A DNA stretch of 64,000 nt from Arenicola marina (lineage: Eukaryota > Annelida > Polychaeta > Arenicolidae): contig OZ025249.1 of assembly GCA_964019135.1 (NCBI GenBank), forward strand, positions 9,660,039-9,724,038, given 5' to 3'. This document shows, in pieces, positions 22,600 to 35,512 of the stretch. Below the pieces are notes generated by a model. It saw nothing but the letters and a program-made list of their open reading frames with translations. It was not told where the DNA came from and searched no databases. The position numbers and the translations under genes were made by a program. Within the stretch, counting starts at the first letter, position 1, and every line of letters begins with the position of its first letter.

Positions 22600-23190
22600 T
22601 TATTGTGAAAAAGATATCACGATGTTCTAAACCGGGCACCATATTTAGGGGTAACGAACCTGGTTCAATCACACTGACGTTTTTGATTGGATTAAACATG
22701 ACTAATATTAGCCCTATATATATAGGCCTGGGTACCTTTATTTGTCACGCATATCTGTCACTCACGCAAACTCTTCATTGTCGAATGGTCAGAAACGTTG
22801 CAGTATGTATGATCGCATTTAGGCCGCATATGTGTTTGTGTAACAACAATCCTGACTGCTGACTTGTTGATGACAGCCACTGCATCATCCGAATGAACTA
22901 CGCACGATGTTCGTATCATATCCCAAAATGAGCGGCCACATTAGGTGGCATTCAAATGAGGTCCCTTTACAATTCGTACAATTGCCACTTATTTATGATG
23001 CACTGTCATATTCATGCATTATCTGATTTTACATGTATCGTCATATATTGTGAGGTTTTGATCGCATTAAGCTCTAATTAACTTTAGCCCCAAAGTGATG
23101 TGTGTAGGCTGTTGCTTATATTTAACTCATGTCCCCGACTTATCGCCTAAGCGACGGTTTTCCATTCATTAGTTTGTCATTCTAGTAAAC
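22600..23190 (+). promoter_or_regulatory. upstream flank of DDX24
   Basis: No TATA box or clear core promoter is seen. The start codon context at 23191 is AAACATGG (A at -3, G at +4), a good eukaryotic initiation context. The 16.5-23.2 kb spacer separates the divergent NSMCE1 and DDX24. Confidence 0.4.
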
Positions 23191-26100
23191 ATGGCGGGCC
23201 AAATAAAAGTGCATGGAAAATGGAAGAAGTTAGAAGTAGATCCTAATCGTTACCTGAATGATGACTTTTCGAGTTTAATCTCAATTGAAGAGTTGACTGA
23301 CTACGATTTTGTGAAAGATGGTTCACTTCAACCAACAGGCAACGCCAATAATCACGTAATGTCATATTTACTTTTATTATCGCCCAGCACATTGCATGTT
23401 TCGCAATTTTTTGCTGTGGTCGAGACCACAACACCACACAATAGCCCTGTTGCATGACTCCACTGGCTTCTCGGCTCTGTGGAGCGGGCCGTCTCTGTAT
23501 GATGCGAGGTCAGAGAGGCATGTTTCAGGGTTAACCACACACATCCATGCGCCTCAACAGTTGATGTGATGTCAGGTAGTACTAGTACTAGTACTAGTAG
23601 TAGTAGGCTTGGCAAGTGCCCCCAGGCAAGCCCGCTTTCTAGGGGCACAACAGTGTCCATGCAAAGTTCGTTTTATGCCAGTCGGGAATCATAATGTGTG
23701 TGCGTACAATCATAGTGTTTACGTATTCTATATACCTTGTTCTATCTTCTGACATCAAGAAAGTGTGTCAACACTAGTTTGTTTCGGTTATATTATTGCG
23801 AAGAAATGTTGGAGCATAGTCTTTTCCCAACCAACCGCCATGAATTATCTGTGGCAGAGGGCGCTGCTGTTGTCTTTAAGTTCAAAGTGAGCGACTGACA
23901 ACGCCCTCTAGCGGAGAATGATATCCTAACAGAGCGGGGAACCAAGTTGCATTCACATATACCGGCGTCCGCCAAAAACAAATGTGGCAGATGGTTGGTC
24001 GGGAAACGTCATGTGCTCCAACATTTCTTCGCGAAAACATAACCGAAACAACTTAGTGTTGACACACTTACTTGATGTCAGAAGATAGATGGGTTTACAC
24101 CAATTTTTTGGTTTGGTTAGTTGTTATCATTAATCAGCTGAAACATAGCCACAGTAATTTGACACAGAGAGGGGGGGCAGGAAGGGTCTAAGCTTGTTAT
24201 TAGTAGGCAGCGCCAACCCTCCATTATTAAACTTGTTTATCATAGGCAGTGCTGTTCCCACCCCCCACCCCTCATTTCTCTGTGTCAGTCGATTTACTGT
24301 CTGTGAGCTGAAACATGGTAGCTGGGGCAAGCAATGGGAGAGGGCATCACGGGCCAGCAGTGTCAGCTATATCAGCTCAGCGACATCTGTTCCAGCGGCA
24401 GGAATACAGGGTTGGGCATCCCAGGATCCGATAAGCTGGCTGCCTACCTGGAGTAGCGAGACAGTCGCATTCTTCAGTCATATATGACACAGTTCATATG
24501 TACCACTGACTAGCTCTTCAACTGGAAACCTGTATTTCCGGTTATTAGTTAGAAAAGTTGAATTCCTGCACAAATGCAGGGTTATTATTGCCATCCCTGT
24601 TATTCCCAGAAGGTACATTTTGCAAGTACTGTACTTTTGCCCTGGGCATCCTACCTCTATTCCTGGTCACCTTCTTCTCCTGTCCCCTCCCCCTCTCACG
24701 ATAATCTCCATCCCCACAGAACTCTCAGGCCACTGAATCAATGCTGTTAAACATCAAAGTGAAACCTTTATTTTTAACATTCAAAACAGACAGTCCTGCA
24801 TCATAATATAATTATCATGGAAATCCTTGAGGAACATTACTTAGCTAAGTCTTGACCTGCATTTTATCATGATCAATTGTTACAGAACTCTACTAAAAAG
24901 AAAGCTTCTGACAGATGTAGAATATTAAATTTAGCAATTTCTTCCTGTTCTACAGCTGTGCTATATGAACATGATATTTCTTATGTATTTCAGAGTAAAC
25001 CATCAAAGGGGTCTTTTGGAACAAAAACCCCAGATAAAGATAGTGGTGCTGAAAATAAAAAGAAAAAGAAAAAAGCAAGTAAAAGAAAGAATGAAAATAC
25101 CATTTCTGATGATATGCAGAATTCAGTAGCAGAAGAAGGGAAACCTATAAGAGACCCAGCCCAAGCAGGAAAGAAAACTTTGAAGAAAATGGCGGCAAAA
25201 TCTCCCAAGAAGAAAATTGGACGCAAGAGAAAGGGTTCTGTTGTATCTGCAAGTAACATTGTGGATGTTGATTCTGAGGAGATGGCGTCTTGGGTTCCAG
25301 GTGACTTTCCAAAGCGGAAAATTGTCATGCCAGAGGAGGATGAGGATGATGATTTTTTGGGTAAGAAATTGGTATCTTGTTTATACCGGTAGTACTGGTA
25401 CCATAGCTTACCAATGTGACCATGCACACTGTCAGTCCCATATATGGGCTCATGGTATATTGCTCACACATGTATTTCATTTACGATCAGATTAGCTTCA
25501 TAAGTAAACCAATGTGTTCTATAGTATATATGATATGATTGGGTACTGTTAAACTACCTACTTCTGGTAGCTTCAGGATAATCTATTTTCTATTCAACAG
25601 ACCTAGGTCTGTCAAAGAAAAAGAAGAAGAAAAAAGCAGGTGAGAAGGAAACAAAGGGGAAAAAAGGCCAAAAGCAAGAAAATGTGAAGACGAAAGGCCA
25701 GAATATCAAGGCTGTGAGTAAGATAAGCCTGAAACTTGATCCAGTTGAACCTAAAGGAAAAAAGGCAAAGGCGAAACAGATCAAGGAGCGGAAAGCTGAA
25801 CAGGAAAAACCATCAATAAATCCTCAGATTGTCCATCAGCCTAAAGATATCCCTTTCAACGATGAGAGTGATGCCGGAAATAAAGATATGTCCGCGTGGA
25901 AAGACCTCTTTGTGCCAGACAGTGTTCTCAAGGCCTTGTGCGAGGCCGGATTCACCAGTCCTACGCCCATTCAGGCCCTGACTCTGCCGTCCGCCATACG
26001 AGACCGCCAGGACATCTTAGGAGCTGCTGAAACGGTGAGGAGCATTTGTAGTGTGTAACAAAAGCAAAATGAAAGTTATTTCTATATGATAATAGCGGTA

Positions 26101-29100
26101 TATATCTGTTATTTTTGTGGAAATCGTTTGCAACGAAGACGTTTGCACTGCAAATTTAACGTTGATTCATTACTCATCATAATTATGTACTTTTTTTTAC
26201 GAAACCATTTATTTGTGCTTTCGTGACATGATAACATGGATAGTTATGTATATAATATGACTGATATTTTTTTCTGTTGTGTGTCGTAGGGTAGTGGAAA
26301 GACACTTGCGTTTGGGATTCCCCTTCTCAGCCATATTTTGGCTATGAAGGCCCGGGCCCAGGAGGAAGCATTACAGCCTGATGACGGAAACCAATCTGAT
26401 GAGTCCGATGTGTCTAGCATTGAACCTGAAGGTCACGCCGTGGCAGATGGTGAAGACATTACACAAGGTGGGTCTTATCACGCAAGTTAATTGTTTACTA
26501 ATGACTTCTTCAGAGCATCTCAGTCCATTGTCAATTGAAGCCTTTAGGGGTTAGTTGCGGGCATGCTTAAGCTAGAAATGTAAATTCGTATAGAACTCAT
26601 GGCATTATGTGGTAAAATGTCACTTTCAGGTGCTGAGTCTGAGGAAGATGATCAGTTGTCCGAAGAGGATGAGGATGATCAACCAGATTCCGGAGACGAT
26701 GACGATGACCAACTAGACGATGACGATGACCAACTAGACGATGACGATGTTCAGACGGAGAGAGTGATCGAGACACGGGCTCCGCTGGTCACCAAGGTAA
26801 CAAGATAACCAATGAAATATATTGCATTCCATGTACAATTTGAGTCGCACACTGTCCGCCAACAAATCAACAGATTTCTCCTTCGTTTCTTTTTCGCAAC
26901 TCATTATTCTTAGGCTCACCGGCTGTCTGTTATAGATCTCTTCTGTCCATAATGTTATAATGTCATCAGAGCAGGAATGGAATGGAATGTTGGTGTTTTA
27001 GGCCACTTTTGTGCACATACAGGCTAAATTGGGCCAAGGAACCTCCCGAGACGATGAAGGATGAAGGAATGAAACATGCACCAGATTAGGTGCCCGAGCC
27101 CGGATTCGAAGCCAGGACCTATTGATCTGCGGTCTAGTGCGCTAACCACTACACCAGGGAGGCCCCCTCATCAGAGCAGGCTCCTTGGCTGTATATTATA
27201 GAGCTCTTCTGTCCATAATGTCATCAGAACAGGCTCCCGGGCTGTATATTATAGATCTCTTCTGTTCATAATGTCATCAGAGCCGGCTCCCTGTGTGTTA
27301 CAGATCTCTTCTGTCCATAATGTCATCAGAACAGGCTCCCTGGCTGTATATTATAGACCTCTTCTGTCCATAATGTCGTCAGAGCAGGCTTCCTGGCTGT
27401 GTATTATAGATCTCTTCTGTCCATAATGTCGTCAGAGCAGGCTTCCTGGCTGTGTATTTTAGATCTCTTCTGTCCATAATGTCATCAGAACAGGCTTCCT
27501 GGCTGTGTATTATAGACCTCTTCTGTCCATAATGTCATCAGAGCAGGCTTCCTGGCTGTGTATTATAGATCTCTTCTGTCCATAATGACATCTGAGCAGG
27601 CTTCCTGGCTGTGTATTATAGATCTCTTCTGTCCATAATGTCATCAGAGCAGGCTTCCTGGCTGTGTATTATAGACCTCTTCTGTCCATAATGTCATCAG
27701 AGCAGGCTTCCTGGCTGTGTATTATAGATCTCTTCTGTCCATAATGTCATCAGAGCAGGCTTCCTGGCTGTGTATTATAGACCTCTTCTGTCCATAATGT
27801 GATCAGAGCAGGCTCCCTGGCTGTATATTATAGACCTCTTCTGTCCATGATGTCATAAGAACAGGCTCCCTGGCTGTGTATTATAGACCTCTTCTGTCCA
27901 TAATGGCATCAGAACAGGCTCCTTGGCTGTGTATTATAGACCTCTTCTGTCCATAATGTGATCAGAGCAGGCTCCCTGGCTGTATATTATAGACCTCTTC
28001 TGTCCATGATGTCATAAGAACAGGCTCCCTGGCTGTGTATTATAGACCTCTTCTGTCCATAATGTCATCAGAACAGGCTTCCTGGCTGTATATTATAGAT
28101 CTCTTCTGTTCATAATGTCATCAGAGCAGGCTTCCTGGCTGTGTATTATAGACCTCTTCTGTCCATAACGTCATCAAAGCAGGCTTCCTGGCTGTGTATT
28201 ATAGAACTCTTCTGTCCATAATGTGATCAGAACAGGCTCCCTGGCTGTATATTATAGACCTCTTCTGTCCATGATGTCATCAGAACAGGCTCCCTGGCTG
28301 TATATTATAGATCTCTTCTGTTCATAATGTCATCAGAGCAGGCTTCCTGGCTGTGTATTATAGACCTCTTCTGTCCATAATGTCATCAGAGCAGGCTTCC
28401 TGGCTGTGTATTATAGACCTCTTCTGTCCATAATGTCATCAGAGCAGGCTTCCTGGCTGTATATTATAGACCTCTTCTGTCCATAATGTCATCAGAGCAG
28501 GCTTCCTGGCTGTGTATTATAGACCTCTTCTGTCCATAATGTCATCAGAGCAGGCTTCCTGGCTGTGTATTATAGATCTCTTCTGTCCATAATGTCATCA
28601 GAGCAGGCTTCCTGGCTGTGTATTATAGACCTCTTCTGTCCATAATGTCATCAGAACAGGCTTCCTGGCTGTGTATTATAGATCTCTTCTGTCCATAATG
28701 TCATCAGAGCAGGCTTCCTGGCTGTGTATTATAGACCTCTTCTGTCCATAATGTGATCAGAACAGGCTTCCTGGCTGTGTATTATAGACCTCTTCTGTCC
28801 ATAATGTCATAAGAACAGGCTCCCTGGCTGTGTATTATAGACCTCTTCTGTCCATAATGTCATCAGAGCAGGCTTCCTGGCTGTATATTATAGATCTCTT
28901 CTGTCCATAATGTCATCAGAACAGGCTCCCTGGCTGTGTATTATAGATCTCTTCTGTCCATAATGTCATCAGAGCAGGCTTCCTGGCTGTGTATTATAGA
29001 CCTCTTCTGTCCATAATGTCATCAGAGCAGGCTTCCTGGCTGTGTATTATAGACCTCTTCTGTCCATAATGTGATCAGAACAGGCTTCCTGGCTGTGTAT

Positions 29101-32100
29101 TATAGACCTCTTCTGTCCATAATGTCATCAGAGCAGGCTTCCTGGCTGTGTATTATAGAACCCTTCTGTCCATGATGTCATCAGAGCAGGGATTGCACAC
29201 TCAACATTTTTCAGTGAAATACGTATGCAGATAGCTTAGAATCTTATAAATTAAGTTAGGATAACCGTAATACAAAAATATGTCTATTCTATGAAAGTTT
29301 CTCCATAAATTCATATGAACATGGTCACGGAAGCACATTCTTCAAGTGCGCAATAACCGGTTTCTGTTTCTATAGGGCTGACTGCGATGTGCTTGATGGC
29401 AGTCGAAGCCGCCCATCATCGGCGATCGACTAATGCCGTTTTAGTTGGGATTCATATCAATGTGTGCCAGCAACCAATGTAGCCTTGTTTTATGTTGTAC
29501 CCTCAGATTCATGAACGGCCCTTGTATGCACTAATATTGGCACCAACCAGAGAGTTAGCCATCCAGGTTCGCAACCACCTTCAGATTGCTGCAAAATACA
29601 CAAAAATACAGGTAAGGACTCTTTCAGATTTACATTCAAGCCTTCATTTTAATCAAATTGTCGTCACAAGGAACATGTTGACATGTACGGTATGATTGAA
29701 AGGTATCAAAACATGAAGGTTTCTCTTTATCTTGTCTGCCTTTTTCTCCTCTAAGAGTCTGAACGCCAGTTTATTGCAGTAGTGCATATACTGTACAAAT
29801 CTAATGCGAATAAAACCCGTGAACATTTTAAGAATTGTTTATACTGCCAGACAGCCATATTGTTTTGAATCGCCATTTCCATGTGCTTGGATTTAAGCGT
29901 ACAATGGCTTACGTGTATTTCCTCTGGTATTAGCTCTTCGCCATTTCCGTGTGCCTGGTTTAGGTCGTCGCCGTTGTTGGCGGCATGGCTCCTCAGAAAC
30001 AGTCCCGTTTGCTGAAGAGATGTCCTGAGATAGTGGTGGCCACGCCAGGTCGGCTCTGGGAACTGTTACAGCTCGTAAGTAGATGAGGGTGCCTCACTGG
30101 GGTGCGTCATTGTGACAACGAGACTCGCTCAACCGCTGTTCCATGTCCAGTGTATCTATACGCAGCGACTTTATCATTAGACATAATCTACATATAATTA
30201 TCTAATCTGTTTCAAAATTGGTCAGAAGACTTTTGCGGTTCTTAAGCATATGTTTTTCATACTCTTTCAATTAAATCCATAAAAAACCTCAAGTGGACAA
30301 GCACGAAATGTTTGGCCACCCAACTGCTCTCTACTGTACGTGAACTGTACACTATCAATATGCATTCAGATTTTTCATTATGTGAATAATGTGACGTACG
30401 GGTAAATCCAAACCCATGTATCAGTTTGTCCTGTATATGTTTCTCAGGGAGATCGCCACCTGGCCAAGATGAGCGATATTCGGATGTTGGTTATTGACGA
30501 GGCTGACCGCATGGTGGAAAAGGGCCACTTCGAGGAGCTCTCCCAGCTGCTCGAGCTTCTCAACGAGTAAGTCACTGTGCACATGTCTTGTATTTGCATA
30601 TTTCATATTTTTAATTTTTTAATTTCCCTTTAATTGATTTGTTATTCAATTAGAGCATTCGGTTAAAGGGATAACGTTTCCCACTTTGCCTCAATTTTTA
30701 ATTTTTAATGACATGTTCGAACTATCATAATAACTTCTATATAGATAGATATATAGATACATTGTATAGTTCTCCGAGTTGTTTTTATGTTTTGTTGATA
30801 AGGTTCTCAATTGAAGAAATGGAAGATCATCATCTTTTTGCGTTTTGACTCCAGATCTCTTTCCTGACTTAGGTACATACTGTGCTTGGGATGTCATATT
30901 TATAGGGAAAACAGCACCGGAAAGAAACGGCGACAGACGTTTGTATTTTCTGCCACCTTGACCATGCTGCACTCCGGTCCCAGGCGAATCATGAAGAAAA
31001 AGAAGAAGTTTAACATGACGGAGGAACAGAAGTTAGGTGTGATATGTGCACAGCCACTTCAATTCGCTTGCCCATGGCAGGCTGTTCAGCATATGAACTG
31101 ATATGTTATATCTACGCCTGCAATATTTAGTATAGTCTTATATACCAAATTATCGTCATTTTACGTTCATTTAAATAAGGTTCCTTTGGCCGTGTGTGCA
31201 ACAAACTCTGACATAAGCGGTCTTGCACTGTTCGGGTATTCCTATTGGCTGTCGGGGAGTCGGCTCCTCCATGTGCAATGAATAATCAAGAGCGAAATAT
31301 TCGCGTCATAATGATGGAACAACACCTTACGTTGGGTTTTCACTATAAAGGTACCTTGATGAGTCATATCGGCGTCCGTGAGAAACCCAAGATCGTGGAC
31401 CTGACCCCGACCTCGAAGACGGTAGCCACGCTGACCGAGGCGCGCATTAACTGCGCGTCTACAGACAAGGACATCTACTTGTACTACTTCCTGCTGAGGC
31501 ACCCGGGACGGACGCTCGTCTTCGCCAACAGCAAGGACTGTCTGCGGCGCCTGGTGTCCGTCCTCACGCTCCTCAAGTGCTGCCCCCTGCCTCTGCACGC
31601 CGACATGCACCAGAGACAGCGGCTGAAAAACCTCGACAAATTCAAAGGTAGGGTTTGTGTCGTGTGTCTTCATGACTATGAGACGGATGATTGAATTGGT
31701 GCTTTAATTTACGCCGCGTTACGGTTACTGACCATGGGAAGTTCATTGGGTAATGGCGTGAAAGATGTATGACGTAAGCAGATCCCTGGATGGGTGTTGG
31801 TGGATGGGGGCCGGGGGGGTGGGGGGTGGGGTGTGGGGTGTTCTGCAGCGCGGCTCTGACTGGGGACGTGTCATTCTGCATAGACACTCCGGGTAATTGT
31901 AAGATGGGGCTTGTGTGTGTGTGTGTTTTTTTTAGACATGTAGATTCAAATGTAGAACATGCGGACGTTTAATGCATAAAATATCAATTAAATCTTGATG
32001 CCTCTTCATCTGTAGATTCAGAAGTCGAGTGGTAGCGTACTCGATTGCAAATCCGCTGGTTACGGGTTAAAGCGGCGCCTGTCTTTCAGGACGTTTTCAC

Positions 32101-35100
32101 CCTTTCAACTTATTTTCCCAGGGGTTCCCGCTAAGTGGTAGACCGTATACATATTTCCGTCACTTGCACTCTAATTGCTGCGTTATATATTTTTATGAGA
32201 AGTAATCTTAACTTACACCGACTTGCACCGATGTCCCACGGTTGATAAGATGCTGATGGCCTTCGACCTGTTCGTGGTAGCCCCAGCCAATAGACATTAT
32301 TACAGTGGTAAAGTACTAATGGGTGCCCAGTTTATGTAAACATTATTTTGTTGCACAGCCAACAATCGTGGCTTACTGCTGGCGACTGACGTGGCAGCGC
32401 GAGGGCTGGATATCCCGGATGTGCAGCACGTGATCCACTACCAAGTGCCCAGGACCAGCGAGGTATGACGTCATAGCAACTAGATGAGAATGAAAGGTCA
32501 ATGAACACTGGCCTATTATGCAATCTTTGACTGGTTGTCAGAGCTCCAATGATATATAACACTGGTTGTCTCAGCTCCGATGATATATAACACTGGTTGT
32601 CTCAGCTCCAATGATATATAACACTGGCTGTCTCAGCTCCAATGATATATAACACTGGCCTTCTCAGCTCCAATGTTATATAACACTGGCCTTCTCAGCT
32701 CCAATGTTATGTAACACTGGCTGTCACAGCTCTAATGATATATAATACTGGTTGTCTCAGCTCCAATGATATATAACACTGGCTGTCTCAGCTCCAATGA
32801 TATATAACACTGGCTGTCTCAGCTCCAATGATATATAACACTGGCTGTCACAGCTCCAATGATATATAACACTGGCTGTCTCAGCTCCAATGATATATAA
32901 CACTGGCTGTCTCAGCTCCAATGATATATAACACTGGCTGTCTCAGCTCCAATGATATATAACACCGGCCTTCTCAGCTCCAATGTTATATAACACTGGC
33001 TGTCACAGCTCCAATGATATATAACACTGGTTGTCTCAGCTCCAATGATATATAACACCGGCTGTCTCAGCTCCAATGATATATAACACTGGTTGTCTCA
33101 GCTCCAATGATATATAACACTGGCTGTCTCAGCTCCAATGATATATAACACTGGCTGTCTCAGCTCCAATGATATATAACACTGGCTGTCTCAGCTCCAA
33201 TGATATATAACACTGGCCTTCTCAGCTCCAATGTTATATAACACTGGCTGTCTCAGCTCCAATGATATATAACACTGGCCTTCTCAGCTCCAATGTTATA
33301 TAACACTGGCTGTCTCAGCTCCAATGATATATAACACTGGCTGTCACAGCTCCAATGATATATAACACCGGCTGTCTCAGCTCCAATGATATATAACACT
33401 GGTTGTCTCAGCTCCAATGATATATAACACCGGCTGTCTCAGCTCCAATGATATATAACACTGGTTGTCTCAGCTCCATTGATATATAACACTGGCTGTC
33501 TCAGCTCCAATGATATATAACACTGGCTGTCTCAGCTCCAATGATATATAACACTGGCTGTCACAGCTCAAATGATATTACTATCTGTTATTACTGTGGA
33601 AACAGAGTTATCACATTGATGATTTAAGCGTGGCTTGGCCGGTGTCGGTGGGTTGCGCTGTATCTTAACTTGGTCAGACAGTGTCGGTGGCTTACGCTGT
33701 ATCGTCACCTTAGCCAGTGTCGGTGGGTCACACTGCATCGTCATCTTAGCCAGTGTCGGTGGGTCACACTGCATCGTCACCTTAGCCAGTGTCGGTGGGT
33801 CACACTGCATCGTCACCTTAGCCAGTGTCGGTGGGTCACACTGCATCGTCACCTTAGCCAGTGTCGGTGGGTCACACTGCATCGTCACCTTAGCCAGTGT
33901 CGGTGGGTCACACTGCATCGTCACCTTAGCCAGTGTCGGTGGGTCACACTGCATCGTCACCTTAGCCAGTATCGGTGGGTCACACTGTATCGTCACCTTA
34001 GCCAGTGTCGGTGGGTCACACTGCATCGTCACCTTAGCCAGTGTCGGTGGGTCACGCTGTATCGTCACCTTAGCCAGTGTCGGTGGGTCACACTGCATCG
34101 TCACCTTAGCCAGTGTCGGTGGGTCACACTGCATCGTCACCTTAGCCAGTGTCGGTGGGTCACACTGCATCGTCACCTTAGCCAGTGTCGGTGGGTCACA
34201 CTGCATCGTCACCTTAGCCAGTGTCGGTGGGTCACACTGCATCGTCACCTTAGCCAGTGTCGGTGGGTCACGCTGCATCGTCACCATAGCCAGTGTCGGT
34301 GGGTCACACTGCATCGTCACCTTAGCCAGGGTCGGTGGGTCACACTGCATCGTCACCTTAGCCAGTGTCGGTGGCTTACGCTGTATCGTCACCTTAGCCA
34401 GTGTCGGTGGGTCACACTGCATCGTCACTATAACCAGTGTCGGTGGGTCACACTGCATCGTCACCTTAGCCAGTGTCGGTGGGTCACACTGCATCGTCAC
34501 CTTAGCCAGTGTCGGTGGGTCACGCTGCATCGTCACCTTAGCCAGTGTCGGTGGGTCACACTGCATCGTCACCTTAGCCAGTGTCGGTGGGTCACACTGC
34601 ATCGTCACCTTAGCCAGTGTCGGTGGGTCACACTGCATCCTCACCTTAGCCAGTGTCGGTGGGTCACGCTGCATCGTCACCATAGCCAGTGTCGGTGGGT
34701 CACACTGCATCGTCACCTTAGCCAGGGTCGGTGGGTCACACTGCATCGTCACCTTAGCCAGTGTCGGTGGCTTACGCTGTATCGTCACCTTAGCCAGTGT
34801 CGGTGGGTCACACTGCATCGTCACTATAACCAGTGTCGGTGGGTCACACTGCATCGTCACCTTAGCCAGTGTCGGTGGGTCACACTGCATCGTCACCTTA
34901 GCCAGTGTCGGTGGGTCACACTGTATCGTCACCTTAGCCAGTGTCGGTGGGTCACACTGCGTCGTCACCTTAGCCAGTGTCGGTGGGTCACACTGTATCG
35001 TCACCTTAGCCAGTGTCGGTGGGTCACACTGCATCGTCACCTTAGCCAGTGTCGGTGGGTCACACTGTATCTCTGTTGTTTTTGGTGCCAGAACTACGTC

Positions 35101-35474
35101 CACCGGAGTGGCCGCACCGCCCGGGCGCTGAAGGAGGGACTCAGTGTCGTCTTCATTGGACCAGAGGACGCGTTCAACTACCGCAACATCATCAAGAACA
35201 TCAACAAAGGTAGGACCCTGGTTGTAGCGACTCTCACCATAGTCAGGTCCAGGTACTCTACATACATGTGGGAAGCATGTCCTACTGCAACTGCTGCTCA
35301 TCTCTTGTCGATATGGTGATAGATCATCTAAAGTTGTCCCGCAGTAAATATATTTGGGGAAAATTCGGCAATAACAATAATGTTGATAACAATCGGGTTT
35401 AACAGCGCACAGAATACAGACAAAAGCCCCCAGCAATGGGCTCTCAAAGAACAAAGGTCCATTGGCGGCTTTGG

Positions 35475-35512
<38 letters not shown>

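Noticed and set aside
33568-35454. Open frames of 498-628 codons on both strands
   Set aside because: By-product of the 36-bp minisatellite; sequence is a 12-residue repeat with no domain.
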